The notes below the pieces were generated by a model. That model had not been told where the DNA came from and made no database searches. It saw only the letters and a list, made by a program, of their open reading frames with translations. A stretch of DNA of 27,477 nucleotides, from IMG/VR virus record IMGVR_UViG_3300042923_000450, positions 1-27,477 of that record. One strand, given 5' to 3'. Each line of letters begins with the position of its first letter. The stretch's first letter is position 1. Shown here piece by piece: positions 6,002-14,502 of this stretch. This DNA is from a virus. Made by a program: the position numbers and the translations under genes.

Positions 6002-7270
6002 ATGAGTATTAAAATCAACAAACTCGAAATAGAGAATGTGAAACGAGTTAAGGCTGTGAGAATAGAACCGACTGCAAACGGCCTGACAGTAATCGGTGGC
6101 AAGAACAACCAGGGCAAGACTTCCATCTTAGATTCTATTGCCTGGGCTCTTGGTGGGGAAAGGTACCGACCGTCGGATCCGCAACGCGACGGATCCGTTA
6201 TTCCACCTAATCTACATATAGTCATGTCGAACGGACTTGTAGTCGAACGCAAAGGCAAGAACAGTGATCTGAAGGTAATAGACCCGGACGGTAGGAAAGG
6301 AGGTCAGCAGCTCCTGAATGATTTTGTTGAGCAGCTCGCTCTGGATCTTCCTAAATTCATGGAATCTAGCAATAGGGAAAAGGCTCAGGCGCTTCTGCAG
6401 ATCATCGGCGTCGGTGTTCAGCTGGCCGAGCTTGAACGGCAGGAGTCAGAGATATATAACCGTCGGCATGCCATTGGCCAGATCGCTGATCAAAAAAAGA
6501 AATTCGCCAAAGAGCAGCCATACTTTCCAGATGCACCGAAGGAACCAATATCAGCATCGGATCTGATCAAGCAGCAGCAGGAGATTCTCGCAAGGAACGG
6601 TGAGAACCAGTGGAAAAGGCAGAACCTTTCATTCTTAGAGGGACAAGCCGCAGATATCCAGCGGAAACTTGATGAACTGCTCGAAAAGCAGAAAGTCGTC
6701 CTAGCTGACCTAGAGATCGCCAGAAAATCCGCCCTGGATCTGCATGATGAATCCACGGAAGAACTTGAAGCAAATATAAGCAATATCGAAGAGATCAACC
6801 GGAAAGTCAGAGCTAACCTTGACAAAGATAAGGCCGAGCAGGATGCTCAGGAATACGAGAACCAATACAACGCTCTCACCGGTGAAATTAACGATGTAAG
6901 GCAGAAGAAAATAGACCTGCTGAAAGGCGCACAGCTTCCTTTGTCTGGACTCTCCGTTGAGGACGGCGAACTTACATACAATGGGTACCGGTGGGACAAT
7001 ATGTCGGGATCTGATCAACTGAAGGTATCAACCGCCATCGTTAGGAAGCTTAACCCCAAATGTGGCTTTGTCCTCCTAGACAAGCTGGAGCAGATGGACC
7101 TTGATACTCTGCGGGAGTTTGGGGCGTGGCTCGAGGCGGAAGGTCTGCAGGCTATTGCCACCAGAGTTAGTACCGGAGACGAATGTAGCATCATTATTGA
7201 AGACGGATATGTGGCTGGAACAGAAGCACCAACAGAGGCGGTGCCATCATGGAAGGCAGGTGAATTCTAA
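6002..7270 (+). CDS. RecF/SMC-like AAA ATPase (recombination/repair)
   Basis: A 422-residue ABC/SMC-type ATPase. Walker A is GGKNNQGKTS (32-41). A long charged region (about 130-300) predicts a coiled coil. The signature-like MSGSDQLKVSTAI and Walker B-like CGFVLLDKLEQMD lie near the C-terminus, before an AIATRVSTGDE strand. This is the two-lobed head with coiled-coil insert of SbcC/RecF-like proteins, short for the family. The canonical Walker B Asp-Glu pair reads Asp-Lys (LLDKLE), with Glu two residues later, which is atypical. It heads a recombination block and ends one base into the start of the Sak4-like gene (TAATG), so the products are probably co-translated. Confidence 0.82.
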   Translation: MSIKINKLEIENVKRVKAVRIEPTANGLTVIGGKNNQGKTSILDSIAWALGGERYRPSDPQRDGSVIPPNLHIVMSNGLVVERKGKNSDLKVIDPDGRKGGQQLLNDFVEQLALDLPKFMESSNREKAQALLQIIGVGVQLAELERQESEIYNRRHAIGQIADQKKKFAKEQPYFPDAPKEPISASDLIKQQQEILARNGENQWKRQNLSFLEGQAADIQRKLDELLEKQKVVLADLEIARKSALDLHDESTEELEANISNIEEINRKVRANLDKDKAEQDAQEYENQYNALTGEINDVRQKKIDLLKGAQLPLSGLSVEDGELTYNGYRWDNMSGSDQLKVSTAIVRKLNPKCGFVLLDKLEQMDLDTLREFGAWLEAEGLQAIATRVSTGDECSIIIEDGYVAGTEAPTEAVPSWKAGEF

Positions 7271-8334
7271 TGCAGATTATAAAAGGAAAACAGATCAAAC
7301 CTTTAAAGGTTGTCGTATACGGACCAGAAGGGATTGGCAAATCAACAATTGCCTCACAGTTTCCGGATCCGCTGTTTATTGACACTGAGGACAGCACGGC
7401 GAATATGGATGTTGCCAGATTCCCCAAGCCATCATCATGGACAATGCTGCTGTCACAGGCAGAGCATGTTAAAAACCATCGCAACATCTGCCAGACGCTC
7501 ATAGTAGATACGGCAGACTGGGCTGAAAGGCTTTGCGCGGAGCATATCTGCGCAAAGTCAGGGGTAAGCGGTATTGAAGATTTTGGCTGGGGCAAGGGAT
7601 ACACCTACCTGGAAGAAGAATGGGGCAGGTTCCTTAATAAATTGCAAGAGATTATCGAAGTCGGCATCAATGTTGTTATTACAGCTCATGCCGAGATTAA
7701 AAAAATCGAACAACCCGAGGAAATTGGTGGGTACGATCATTGGCAGCTAAAACTGGAAAAGAAAACCGCTCCTCTCTTAAAGGAGTGGGCCGACCTCCTA
7801 CTCTTTGCTAACTATAAGACGCTTGTTGTAAATGTGGACAGCCAAGGAGCACAGAAGGGTAAGAACAAAGCTCAAGGTGGAAAGCGAGTAATGTATACCA
7901 CACACACGCCGTGGTGGGACGCCAAGAATCGACATGGTCTCGATCCAGAGCTCCCGTTTGAATACGCCGCAATCGCTCACTGTATACCAATCAGGGCAGT
8001 AAACCTACAACAGACACAAGCGGCAGAGGTTAAGTCTGATCAGACTCTGCAGACTCAACCTACTACCACCCCGGCAGCTCAGCCCCAAGATGAACCGCCT
8101 GTAGCAAAGGATGAAATGTCCTGGCCAATCCCGAAAGCTCTCGCTGAACTGATGGTGACAAACAGCGTCAAGTATGAGGAGGTCCAGGCAGTCGTAACAG
8201 AGAAAGGATATTACCCAAAAGGGACTCCAATAGAAAACTACGATACAGGATTCATTGATGGGGTGCTGGTGGCAGCATGGCCGCAAGTATTCGATATGAT
8301 AAAGAAGAAAAGAGAAGACGAAATTCCGTATTAA
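7270..8334 (+). CDS. Sak4-like RecA-fold ATPase (single-strand annealing family)
   Basis: Phage nucleotide-binding protein of the AAA_24/Sak4 type, 354 residues. Walker A is GPEGIGKST (18-26), Walker B-like QTLIVDTADWAE follows near residue 80, and INVVITAHAEIKK resembles the sensor strand of RecA folds. The core ends near residue 245. The C-terminal 110 residues are a Gln/Pro/Thr-rich linker and a small helical region, finishing in the acidic REDEIPY. Sak4 proteins are recombinases that cooperate with a phage single-strand DNA-binding protein; the DUF669 gene next door fits that role. Translationally coupled to the upstream ATPase. Confidence 0.85.
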   Translation: MQIIKGKQIKPLKVVVYGPEGIGKSTIASQFPDPLFIDTEDSTANMDVARFPKPSSWTMLLSQAEHVKNHRNICQTLIVDTADWAERLCAEHICAKSGVSGIEDFGWGKGYTYLEEEWGRFLNKLQEIIEVGINVVITAHAEIKKIEQPEEIGGYDHWQLKLEKKTAPLLKEWADLLLFANYKTLVVNVDSQGAQKGKNKAQGGKRVMYTTHTPWWDAKNRHGLDPELPFEYAAIAHCIPIRAVNLQQTQAAEVKSDQTLQTQPTTTPAAQPQDEPPVAKDEMSWPIPKALAELMVTNSVKYEEVQAVVTEKGYYPKGTPIENYDTGFIDGVLVAAWPQVFDMIKKKREDEIPY

Positions 8335-8353
8335 CCGAAAGGAGATAGTAATA

Positions 8354-8857
8354 ATGGCAAACAATAACATACCTGATGGATTCTATGAGGACACTGAACG
8401 CGAATTAGGGTGGGATGATGAGATACAAAATGATGGCCAGGATTTTGAACTGGTCCCTGATGGAGATTATGATTTCGAAGTCATATCCTTTGAACGTGGC
8501 CGACACCCGGGAAGTGAGAAACTCCCAGCGTGCAATAAAGCCATACTACATATTAAGGTATGTGGTAGCAATGGCGCTACAACAACAATCACCCACAATC
8601 TTTTCCTACATAGCAGGACGGAGGGAATGGTGAGCGCCTTCCTGGTTGGAATCGGACAGAAGAAAAAAGGCGAGAGCATGAAACCCCGCTGGGGCGAAGT
8701 TGTAGGATCAAAAGGAAAATGCAAAGTCATCGTGAAAAAATGGAAGCATAGAGACACCGGTGAAGAAATGTCCGGCAATGAGATCAAGAAGTTTTATGAA
8801 CCGGCTGAGAAACCGCCCACTCAACCACCGGTCACTTTCCAAGCAGGATCATTTTAA
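8354..8857 (+). CDS. DUF669-family protein, probable ssDNA-binding partner
   Basis: A 167-residue protein with the DUF669 pattern: VPDGDYDFEVISFERG at the start of a beta-rich domain, then AILHIKVCGSNGATTTITHNL, FLVGIGQKKKGE and GKCKVIVKKWKHRDTGEE. The basic beta-barrel-like core and a Pro-rich tail ending QAGSF suit an OB-fold single-strand DNA-binding role. The family is almost always found beside phage annealing ATPases and helicases, as here; a direct DNA-binding function is inferred from this. AAAGGAG lies eight bases upstream. Its stop overlaps the helicase start by one base. Confidence 0.8.
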   Translation: MANNNIPDGFYEDTERELGWDDEIQNDGQDFELVPDGDYDFEVISFERGRHPGSEKLPACNKAILHIKVCGSNGATTTITHNLFLHSRTEGMVSAFLVGIGQKKKGESMKPRWGEVVGSKGKCKVIVKKWKHRDTGEEMSGNEIKKFYEPAEKPPTQPPVTFQAGSF

Positions 8858-10446
8858 TGGATCTCAGACCATATCAGCAGGAAGCCAAGGAGGCAGTGCA
8901 GCAGGAATGGGCGAAGGGAAACCGTAAGACCCTGCTGGTACTGCCGACTGGCTGCGGCAAGACTATCGTTTTCAGTAAGATCATTGAGGATCGTGTAAGG
9001 CAAGGGGAAAGGGCCTTGGTCCTTGCTCATCGAAGTGAGCTACTTGACCAGGCAGCAGATAAGTTGGCCCAGGCAACCGGCCTCATGTGTGCAACAGAGA
9101 AAGCAGAAGAAAGCTGTCTCGGTAGTTGGTTCCGGGTGGTAGTCGGTTCCGTCCAGTCTCTGATGAGGGAAAAGCGGTTAAAGCAATTCCCTTCCGACTA
9201 CTTTGACACGATTATTGTAGACGAGGCGCACCATTGCCTGTCCGATAGCTATCAGAGGGTCTTAGGTCATTTTGATGCTAAGGTGCTGGGTGTAACTGCA
9301 ACACCCGATCGGGGAGATATGCGGAACCTAGGGCAGTACTTTGAATCTTTGGCCTATGAATATACTCTCCCAAAAGCAATAAAGGAAGGATTCCTCTCGC
9401 CAATAAAAGCACATACAATCCCGCTGAAACTAGATCTTTCTGGTGTTGGGATGCAGTCGGGAGATTTCAAGGCGGGCGACATTGGTACGGCACTGGATCC
9501 ATATCTCCACCAAATAGCGGATGAAATGGTTAAGTGTTGTATGGACCGCAAGACCGTTGTTTTCCTTCCCCTGATTAAGACTAGCCAGAAGTTTTGCGAG
9601 ATTCTCAATTCAAAGGGCTTTGCTGCAGCAGAGGTAAACGGAGATAGCCGTGATCGGGCCGAGATCCTTGCAGACTTTGATGCTGGAAAGTATAACGTGC
9701 TATGTAATTCTATGCTGCTTACAGAGGGTTGGGATTGTCCGTCGGTAGACTGCATTGTGGTCCTTAGGCCAACGAAGATTCGAAGCCTTTACTGCCAGAT
9801 GGTGGGACGCGGTACCCGGCTTTATCCGGGGAAAGAGGATTTGTTACTTTTGGATTTCCTCTGGCATACAGAACGCCATGAGCTCTGCCACCCGGCCAGC
9901 CTGATCTGTGAGAACGAAGAAGTAGCTAAGAAGATGACAGAGAATATCGAGGCAGCTGGCTGCCCGGTAGATATTGAGGAAGCAGAGAAACAGGCAGCTG
10001 AGGATGTCGTTGCACAGCGCGAGGAAGCCCTGGCAAAGAAACTGCAGGAAATGAAAAATCGGAAGCGTAAACTGGTGGATCCCCTGCAATTTGAAATGAG
10101 TATCCAGGCAGAAGACCTCGCAAGCTATGTGCCGGCTTTCGGGTGGGAAATGAGTCCACCATCTGAAAAACAGATCCAGACACTTGAAAAACTCGGAATC
10201 ATGCCGGATGAGATTGATAATGCCGGTAAAGCTGCAAAGCTCCTTGATAGACTTGATAAGCGAAGAACGGAAGGGCTGACGACTCCAAAGCAGATTCGCT
10301 TCCTCGAAGGGCGCGGCTTCCAGCATGTCGGCACATGGCAATTTGACTCAGCTAAAAACCTTATTGATCGGATTGCTGGCAACGGCTGGAGAGTTCCCAG
10401 CGGTATCAACCCTTCCGAATATAGACCTGAGGTGATCACGTGGTAG
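8857..10446 (+). CDS. SF2 DEAH-box helicase (UvsW/type III Res-like)
   Basis: Superfamily 2 helicase, 529 residues. It has LRPYQQEA (Q-motif region), Walker A PTGCGKT (30-36), LVLAHRSELLDQA (Ia), VDEAHH (motif II, D122-H125), VTATPDRGD (III), the second RecA lobe with FLPLIKTSQKF and NSMLLTEGWDCPSVDC (V), and QMVGRGTRL (VI). Residues after about 385 form a charged helical tail with two similar segments (PPSEKQIQTLEKLG and TTPKQIRFLEGRG) that may be a small repeated DNA-binding module. It would remodel forks or recombination intermediates during phage replication. It starts in a TAATG overlap and its end overlaps the primase-helicase start. Confidence 0.92.
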   Translation: MDLRPYQQEAKEAVQQEWAKGNRKTLLVLPTGCGKTIVFSKIIEDRVRQGERALVLAHRSELLDQAADKLAQATGLMCATEKAEESCLGSWFRVVVGSVQSLMREKRLKQFPSDYFDTIIVDEAHHCLSDSYQRVLGHFDAKVLGVTATPDRGDMRNLGQYFESLAYEYTLPKAIKEGFLSPIKAHTIPLKLDLSGVGMQSGDFKAGDIGTALDPYLHQIADEMVKCCMDRKTVVFLPLIKTSQKFCEILNSKGFAAAEVNGDSRDRAEILADFDAGKYNVLCNSMLLTEGWDCPSVDCIVVLRPTKIRSLYCQMVGRGTRLYPGKEDLLLLDFLWHTERHELCHPASLICENEEVAKKMTENIEAAGCPVDIEEAEKQAAEDVVAQREEALAKKLQEMKNRKRKLVDPLQFEMSIQAEDLASYVPAFGWEMSPPSEKQIQTLEKLGIMPDEIDNAGKAAKLLDRLDKRRTEGLTTPKQIRFLEGRGFQHVGTWQFDSAKNLIDRIAGNGWRVPSGINPSEYRPEVITW

Positions 10447-12701
10447 AACACGATAACAACAACTTACTTGAAATATTGGATCATATCCATCCTGCAGATC
10501 TTGATTACCAGGAGTGGATCAACGTCGGCATGGGCCTAAAGGAAGCAGGCTATACAGCTGCGGACTGGGATGCCTGGAGCCGGAGGGATGCACACCGGTA
10601 CCATCAGGGCGAGTGCTTCCGGAAGTGGGAAAGCTTCCGGGGCACCTCAAAGCCCATTACCGCAGGGACCATCGTACAGATGGCGCTTGATCACGGCTGG
10701 CAGCCTGAACGAGATCAGGGTCATGAGCTGGACTGGAATGATATTATCGGTGCGAAAGATGAACTGGTGGTAATCGATAAGAACTGGATTGAAGGAAGAG
10801 ACATCACGCAGCCGATAAACTGGAATCCGGTTGAGGATCTTGTTCGGTACCTTGAAACGCTCTTTGAGGCATCGGAGAATGTCGGATATGTGACTGAAAG
10901 TTGGTATGACGATGAAAAGAAGAAATACTTCCCGAAGAAAGGATGCTGCGATCGTACCGCTGGCCAGTTGATAGAACTGCTTAATAAATGCAATGGAGAC
11001 ATTGGCGCTGTATTAGGCGACTACAAACCAGAAGTAGGTGCGTGGATCAGGTTCAATCCCCTAGATGGGAAAGGGGTTAAAAACGAAAATGTGACTGAGT
11101 TCCGTTATGCACTTGTGGAGTCAGATAACCTCGATCTGGACAAACAGAACGCTATCATCCGGGAACTTGAACTGCCGGTGGCATGCCTTGTTTTCAGCGG
11201 GGGAAAGAGTCTCCATGCAATCGTAAAGGTGGAAGCTGCTGACTATGACGAATATCGTAAACGGGTTGACTACCTCTATACAGTGTGCCAGAAAAACGGC
11301 CTCAAGATCGATACTCAGAACAGAAACCCATCCCGGCTCTCTCGGATGCCAGGTGTGATGAGAAACGGGCATAAACAGTTCCTTGTAGATACAAATATCG
11401 GTAAGGAAAGCTGGAAGGAATGGTTTGAATGGATCGAAGGCGTCAATGATGATCTTCCGGAACCTGAAAGCATGGAGTCTGTCTGGAACAACTTGCCGGA
11501 GCTGTCGCCGCCCTTAATTGAGGATGTCCTGCGACAGGGGCACAAGATGCTCCTTGCCGGTCCGTCAAAAGCTGGTAAGTCTTACGCCCTAATCGAACTT
11601 ACTATTGGAATTGCGGAAGGAAAGCAGTGGATCAATTGGAAGTGTACGCAGGGTAAGGTTATGTATGTCAACCTGGAGCTTGACAGGGCGAGCTGCTTGC
11701 ATCGCTTCAAGGATGTATATGAGGCTCTGGGGTGGAAGCCGGAGAACCTTTCTAATATCGATATTTGGAATCTTAGGGGTAAGTCCGTACCTATGGACAA
11801 ACTCGCGCCAAAACTGATCAGACGGGCTCAGAAGAAGGATTACATAGCAATCATTATTGACCCGATCTATAAGGTCATAACCGGTGACGAGAACAGCGCT
11901 GATCAAATGGCCCACTTCTGTAATCAGTTCGACCGGGTTTGCACAGAGCTGGGTTGCGCGGTTATCTATTGCCATCACCATAGTAAGGGCAGCCAGGGGG
12001 GCAAGCGCTCCATGGACCGTGCATCCGGATCCGGAGTATTCGCACGTGACCCGGACGCGCTGCTGGATCTCATCGAGCTGGAACTAAATGAGGATCTGCT
12101 AAAGCAGGAAGAAAACAAGGCTGTATGTGCAGTTTGTATCGATCACCTAGACCGTTATTCGATGACCTGGGAGGATCATGTTTCTCAAGATGATATGTGT
12201 TCGGAAAGAGCCATGCTCGCGGCTTGTGATAAGTATCTTCTGGGCGAAGAGCAGCATAGCAGTCTCAAGGAAGCAATCAAGAAGGCACGAAGAGCTGTAC
12301 AGAACCGGACGGCCTGGAGAATAGAAGGCACGCTCAGAGAATTCTCAAAGTTTCCTCCAGTGAATCTGTGGTTTGATTATCCGACGCACCATGTGGATGT
12401 GATTGGTAGCCTGAAGGACATCGACGCAGACGGAGAAATGCCACCATGGAAGAAAGCAACAGATAAAAGGAAGGCGAACGCAAAAGCCGAAAAACGGACA
12501 AAGGAACAGGCCTTTGAGGACGCAGTCAATAACTGTAACATGGGTGAGCCTCCTACGATTAAGGACCTGACTGAGTGGTTTTCTTCAACAGGAAAAGAGG
12601 TTGCTGATCGAACAATTCGGGACTGGATTTCTCGATTTGGATACACGATTGATAAAAATAGAGGTAGTATTGTTGTCAAAAAAGATGCGACAAACGAATA
12701 A
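10440..12701 (+). CDS. Primase-helicase fusion (PriCT-2, Prim-Pol, RepA-like ATPase)
   Basis: Large replication protein, 753 residues, starting at GTG 10440 after GAGGTGAT. Domains in order: PriCT-2-like region (about 5-80, PADLDYQEWINVGMGLKEAG); archaeo-eukaryotic primase-like core (about 195-345) with catalytic-type VESDN (E227, D229) and SGGKSLHAIV (S253-H259); RecA-type helicase (about 360-570) with Walker A GPSKAGKS (374-381), Walker B-like IAIIIDPIY and YCHHHSKG; then a helical tail with a possible HTH (PTIKDLTEWFSSTGKEVADR). It can plausibly prime and unwind, and is the likely initiator at the iteron array that begins 17 bp after its stop. Confidence 0.88.
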   Translation: MVEHDNNNLLEILDHIHPADLDYQEWINVGMGLKEAGYTAADWDAWSRRDAHRYHQGECFRKWESFRGTSKPITAGTIVQMALDHGWQPERDQGHELDWNDIIGAKDELVVIDKNWIEGRDITQPINWNPVEDLVRYLETLFEASENVGYVTESWYDDEKKKYFPKKGCCDRTAGQLIELLNKCNGDIGAVLGDYKPEVGAWIRFNPLDGKGVKNENVTEFRYALVESDNLDLDKQNAIIRELELPVACLVFSGGKSLHAIVKVEAADYDEYRKRVDYLYTVCQKNGLKIDTQNRNPSRLSRMPGVMRNGHKQFLVDTNIGKESWKEWFEWIEGVNDDLPEPESMESVWNNLPELSPPLIEDVLRQGHKMLLAGPSKAGKSYALIELTIGIAEGKQWINWKCTQGKVMYVNLELDRASCLHRFKDVYEALGWKPENLSNIDIWNLRGKSVPMDKLAPKLIRRAQKKDYIAIIIDPIYKVITGDENSADQMAHFCNQFDRVCTELGCAVIYCHHHSKGSQGGKRSMDRASGSGVFARDPDALLDLIELELNEDLLKQEENKAVCAVCIDHLDRYSMTWEDHVSQDDMCSERAMLAACDKYLLGEEQHSSLKEAIKKARRAVQNRTAWRIEGTLREFSKFPPVNLWFDYPTHHVDVIGSLKDIDADGEMPPWKKATDKRKANAKAEKRTKEQAFEDAVNNCNMGEPPTIKDLTEWFSSTGKEVADRTIRDWISRFGYTIDKNRGSIVVKKDATNE

Positions 12702-12717
12702 TGCGGCGGCAAAAAAC

Positions 12718-12847
12718 ATGGTCCCCGCAAAGTCGCAAGTATCATGATTTTATGGTCCCCGCAACATTGCAACGATCATCATTGCTATGGTCTCCGCAAA
12801 GTCGCGGTAATCATTAAAACATGGTCTCCGCAAAGTTGCGGGGAAAT
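12718..12847. repeat. Four iterons, 34-35 bp period (candidate phage replication origin)
   Basis: Four direct repeats begin at 12718, 12752, 12787 and 12821. All start with ATGGTC(C/T)CCGCAA, followed by a variant of (A/C)(G/A)T(C/T)GC. Each contains an inverted motif around CGCAA-NN-T(T/C)GC(A/G), perfect in the last copy (CGCAAAGTTGCG). The period is 34, 35 and 34 bp. Placement directly after the primase-helicase gene and before an AT tract is typical of a replication origin recognised by the upstream initiator. Confidence 0.8.
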
Positions 12848-12880
12848 CTATATATATAAATATATATAATTTTTCCCGCC
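12846..12880. other. AT-rich tract, candidate DNA unwinding element
   Basis: About 27 bases of almost pure A/T (alternating TATATA on both sides of an AAA) directly follow the fourth iteron. They are bounded by GCGGGGAAA on the left and TTTCCCGC on the right, so the tract also sits in the loop of an inverted repeat. This is the expected place for strand opening next to an iteron array. Confidence 0.65.
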
Positions 12881-12896
12881 GCTAACGCGACGTCAC

Positions 12897-12957
12897 GTAT
12901 GGGGAAGGTATAGGGGACCGCGATAGACGACGCGGTTCCCCCCTACCCCTCCCATAC
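12897..12957. repeat. Long imperfect inverted repeat beside the origin
   Basis: A 26-base arm (12897-12922, starting GTATGGGG and ending GACCGCG) and a 27-base arm (12931-12957, starting CGCGGTT and ending CCCATAC) are inverted copies with a few mismatches around an eight-base loop. No T-tract follows, so it is not a standard terminator. A single-strand initiation hairpin or structured leader of the RusA gene is possible. Confidence 0.75.
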
Positions 12958-13013
12958 AAGACAGTGACAAAAATGATCATTGCTAAAAAGTAAAAATATG
13001 GGAGTTGATAAGA

Positions 13014-13409
13014 ATGACGACTGAGTTTTTCATGACAATGAAGCCGCCGACAAAAACACACCAAGAGAAAAAGATTCATGTCGTAAACGGCAAACCGGTA
13101 CCGTATGAGCCGCCTGAGCTGGCAGCTGTCAGGAACAAACTGCAGGGGCACCTGGTCAAGAACATACCGGAAGCAAAATACACCGGAGCGGTCAGACTGG
13201 TGACGAAGTGGTGTTTTCCAATCAAAGGCAAGCATCAGGACGGGGAGTATAAGATCACCAAGCCGGATACCGACAACCTGCAGAAGATGCTCAAGGACAT
13301 CATGACGCAGCTGGGATACTGGACCGATGATGCTATAGTGGCATCGGAAATCATAGAGAAGTTCTGGGCAGCGGTGCCTGGGATTTACATAAAGATCGAG
13401 GAACTATAA
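13014..13409 (+). CDS. rusA: RusA-family Holliday-junction resolvase
   Basis: A 131-residue endonuclease of the RusA type, which as a dimer cleaves Holliday junctions formed during phage recombination and replication. The hallmark is KPDTDNLQKMLKDIM followed by YWTDDAIVASEIIEKFW; the Asp residues in these blocks bind the catalytic metal. The N-terminus FFMTMKPPTKTHQEK is typical. I chose ATG 13014, ten bases from GGGAG; a TTG at 13005 is in frame but too close to that site. It stands apart from the early operon, behind the 312-bp origin region. Confidence 0.92.
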   Translation: MTTEFFMTMKPPTKTHQEKKIHVVNGKPVPYEPPELAAVRNKLQGHLVKNIPEAKYTGAVRLVTKWCFPIKGKHQDGEYKITKPDTDNLQKMLKDIMTQLGYWTDDAIVASEIIEKFWAAVPGIYIKIEEL

Positions 13410-13420
13410 GAACATAAAAG

Positions 13421-13476
13421 TGCCCGCTCCTGATGTCGGTTGTAATACTGAGGTAGGTCTCGACACAGGACAGGCA
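13421..13476 (+). ncRNA. Candidate structured RNA element
   Basis: CCTGATGTCG (13429-13438) pairs with CGACACAGG (13461-13469) except for one bulged A. The outer TGCC (13421-13424) pairs with GGCA (13473-13476) across an internal loop, leaving a 22-base apical loop. There is no T-tract, so it is not a simple terminator. It lies between the RusA gene and the next HTH gene and matches no RNA family that I can name. Confidence 0.35.
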
Positions 13477-13494
13477 ATTTAAGAGAAGTGGTCA

Positions 13495-13584
13495 ATGAAA
13501 AGTTTTACTCGCAATATCAGTATAGGCGAGTTTTATAAGGAACAGATACAGATAAAGACTGTGTTAAAGGTTTGTAAATTCTGA
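13495..13584 (+). CDS. Possible 29-residue peptide
   Basis: An ATG frame (MKSFTRNISIGEFYKEQIQI and nine more residues) ends at TGA 13582-13584, just before the next gene. Its ribosome site (AAGAGAAGTGG) is mediocre. The frame also contains an ACTCGC/GCGAGT stem (13507-13512 and 13526-13531), which may be the real feature. Listed as tentative only. Confidence 0.25.
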   Translation: MKSFTRNISIGEFYKEQIQIKTVLKVCKF

Positions 13585-13608
13585 ATTGAAGGAACGGAGG
13601 AAAAACAG

Positions 13609-14502
13609 ATGGCTAAATCAAAATTCACCGACGATGAAATATACGCTCTGATAGATGAGGGTAAAACAAATGCACAGATTTCCAGGGCTATGGGTATGAC
13701 CCAGGGGAGTGTAAACACCCGAATCAATAGGCTTCGGGCGCAAGGAGAGAAGGCGAAGGAAGGGTCTAAACAGACAGAGCCAAAACCGGAGAAACCAGTG
13801 GAGCTTACAGGCACCCCCTTCCCCTTTGATCGCAACGAACAGATCATGTATGATGGCAAGCTACACATTGTCAATAGCATTGGTAAAGACCGCATGATCA
13901 TCCGCGAGAATGCGACACTGACACCAAAGACCCTTACGACAGATGACTTCGAAAGGAATAAGAGTCTCTTTAAGAAACTCAAATCAAAATCCGAGAATCA
14001 GTATGAGAACATCGCGCGTAACAGGCCAGATGAGGAACCGGAGAAGTCGGTTGAGACTTTATTTAAACCTGAACCCTCGCCAGATCAGAAAACAAAATTT
14101 GAGAAGTTGGTTGAAAGGATGAGGGAGGAAGCAGTGACCAGGAAGCCTGCAACAATCAATCCGGTATTCGAGGCAGCTGTACAGGATATGGTAGCACAGA
14201 ATGAGGCTAAGAAAGAGCCGATTAAGCTCGACCCCGAGATGGAAAGCAGCGTGGATCCGGTCAGCCCATTTCCAAAGGAGCCGGAAGGATACATAGATCC
14301 TGAGTGGATGTGTAAACCAATACCGCATAAGGGTACCCTGGAGTATCGTATCTGGCAAAAGGCCTATAACGAGATTAAAGCATACCATGAGGCTAAGGCC
14401 GATGTGGAGAAAGCCCTGCTGTCGGGCGGCAGACTTCCTGCGACGGTCACTGATAAGTACAACCGGATTGTCAGCAAGTATGGCGAGGAGGCGGGGGCAT
14501 GA
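13609..14502 (+). CDS. Hypothetical protein with N-terminal helix-turn-helix
   Basis: A 297-residue protein not recognised as a whole. Residues 5-45 are a resolvase/GcrA-like HTH (FTDDEIYALIDEGKTNAQIS, then RAMGMTQGSVNTRINRLRAQ). The rest is hydrophilic: a short beta-rich part around 65-110 (NEQIMYDGKLHIVNSIGKDR), a long charged Glu/Lys/Pro linker, and a helical C-terminal region (LEYRIWQKAYNEIKAYHEAK). A GGAACGGAGG ribosome site precedes ATG. Its stop overlaps the next start (ATGA), beginning a run of coupled small genes. It may be a regulator of middle genes, but only the HTH supports that. Confidence 0.8.
   Translation: MAKSKFTDDEIYALIDEGKTNAQISRAMGMTQGSVNTRINRLRAQGEKAKEGSKQTEPKPEKPVELTGTPFPFDRNEQIMYDGKLHIVNSIGKDRMIIRENATLTPKTLTTDDFERNKSLFKKLKSKSENQYENIARNRPDEEPEKSVETLFKPEPSPDQKTKFEKLVERMREEAVTRKPATINPVFEAAVQDMVAQNEAKKEPIKLDPEMESSVDPVSPFPKEPEGYIDPEWMCKPIPHKGTLEYRIWQKAYNEIKAYHEAKADVEKALLSGGRLPATVTDKYNRIVSKYGEEAGA

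Noticed and set aside
10125-10451. Minus-strand frames opposite the helicase and replication genes
   Set aside because: They are antisense shadows of genes with clear motifs, and lack ribosome sites and recognisable domains.
12718-12847. CRISPR array
   Set aside because: The four repeats are contiguous, with a 34-35 bp period, and diverge in their 3-prime half. There are no uniform unique spacers and no cas genes. Iterons explain them better.
12846-12880. Rho-independent terminator after the primase-helicase gene
   Set aside because: The inverted GCGGGGAAA/TTTCCCGC arms enclose a long AT loop and no T-tract follows the second arm, so it is a poor terminator and a better unwinding region.
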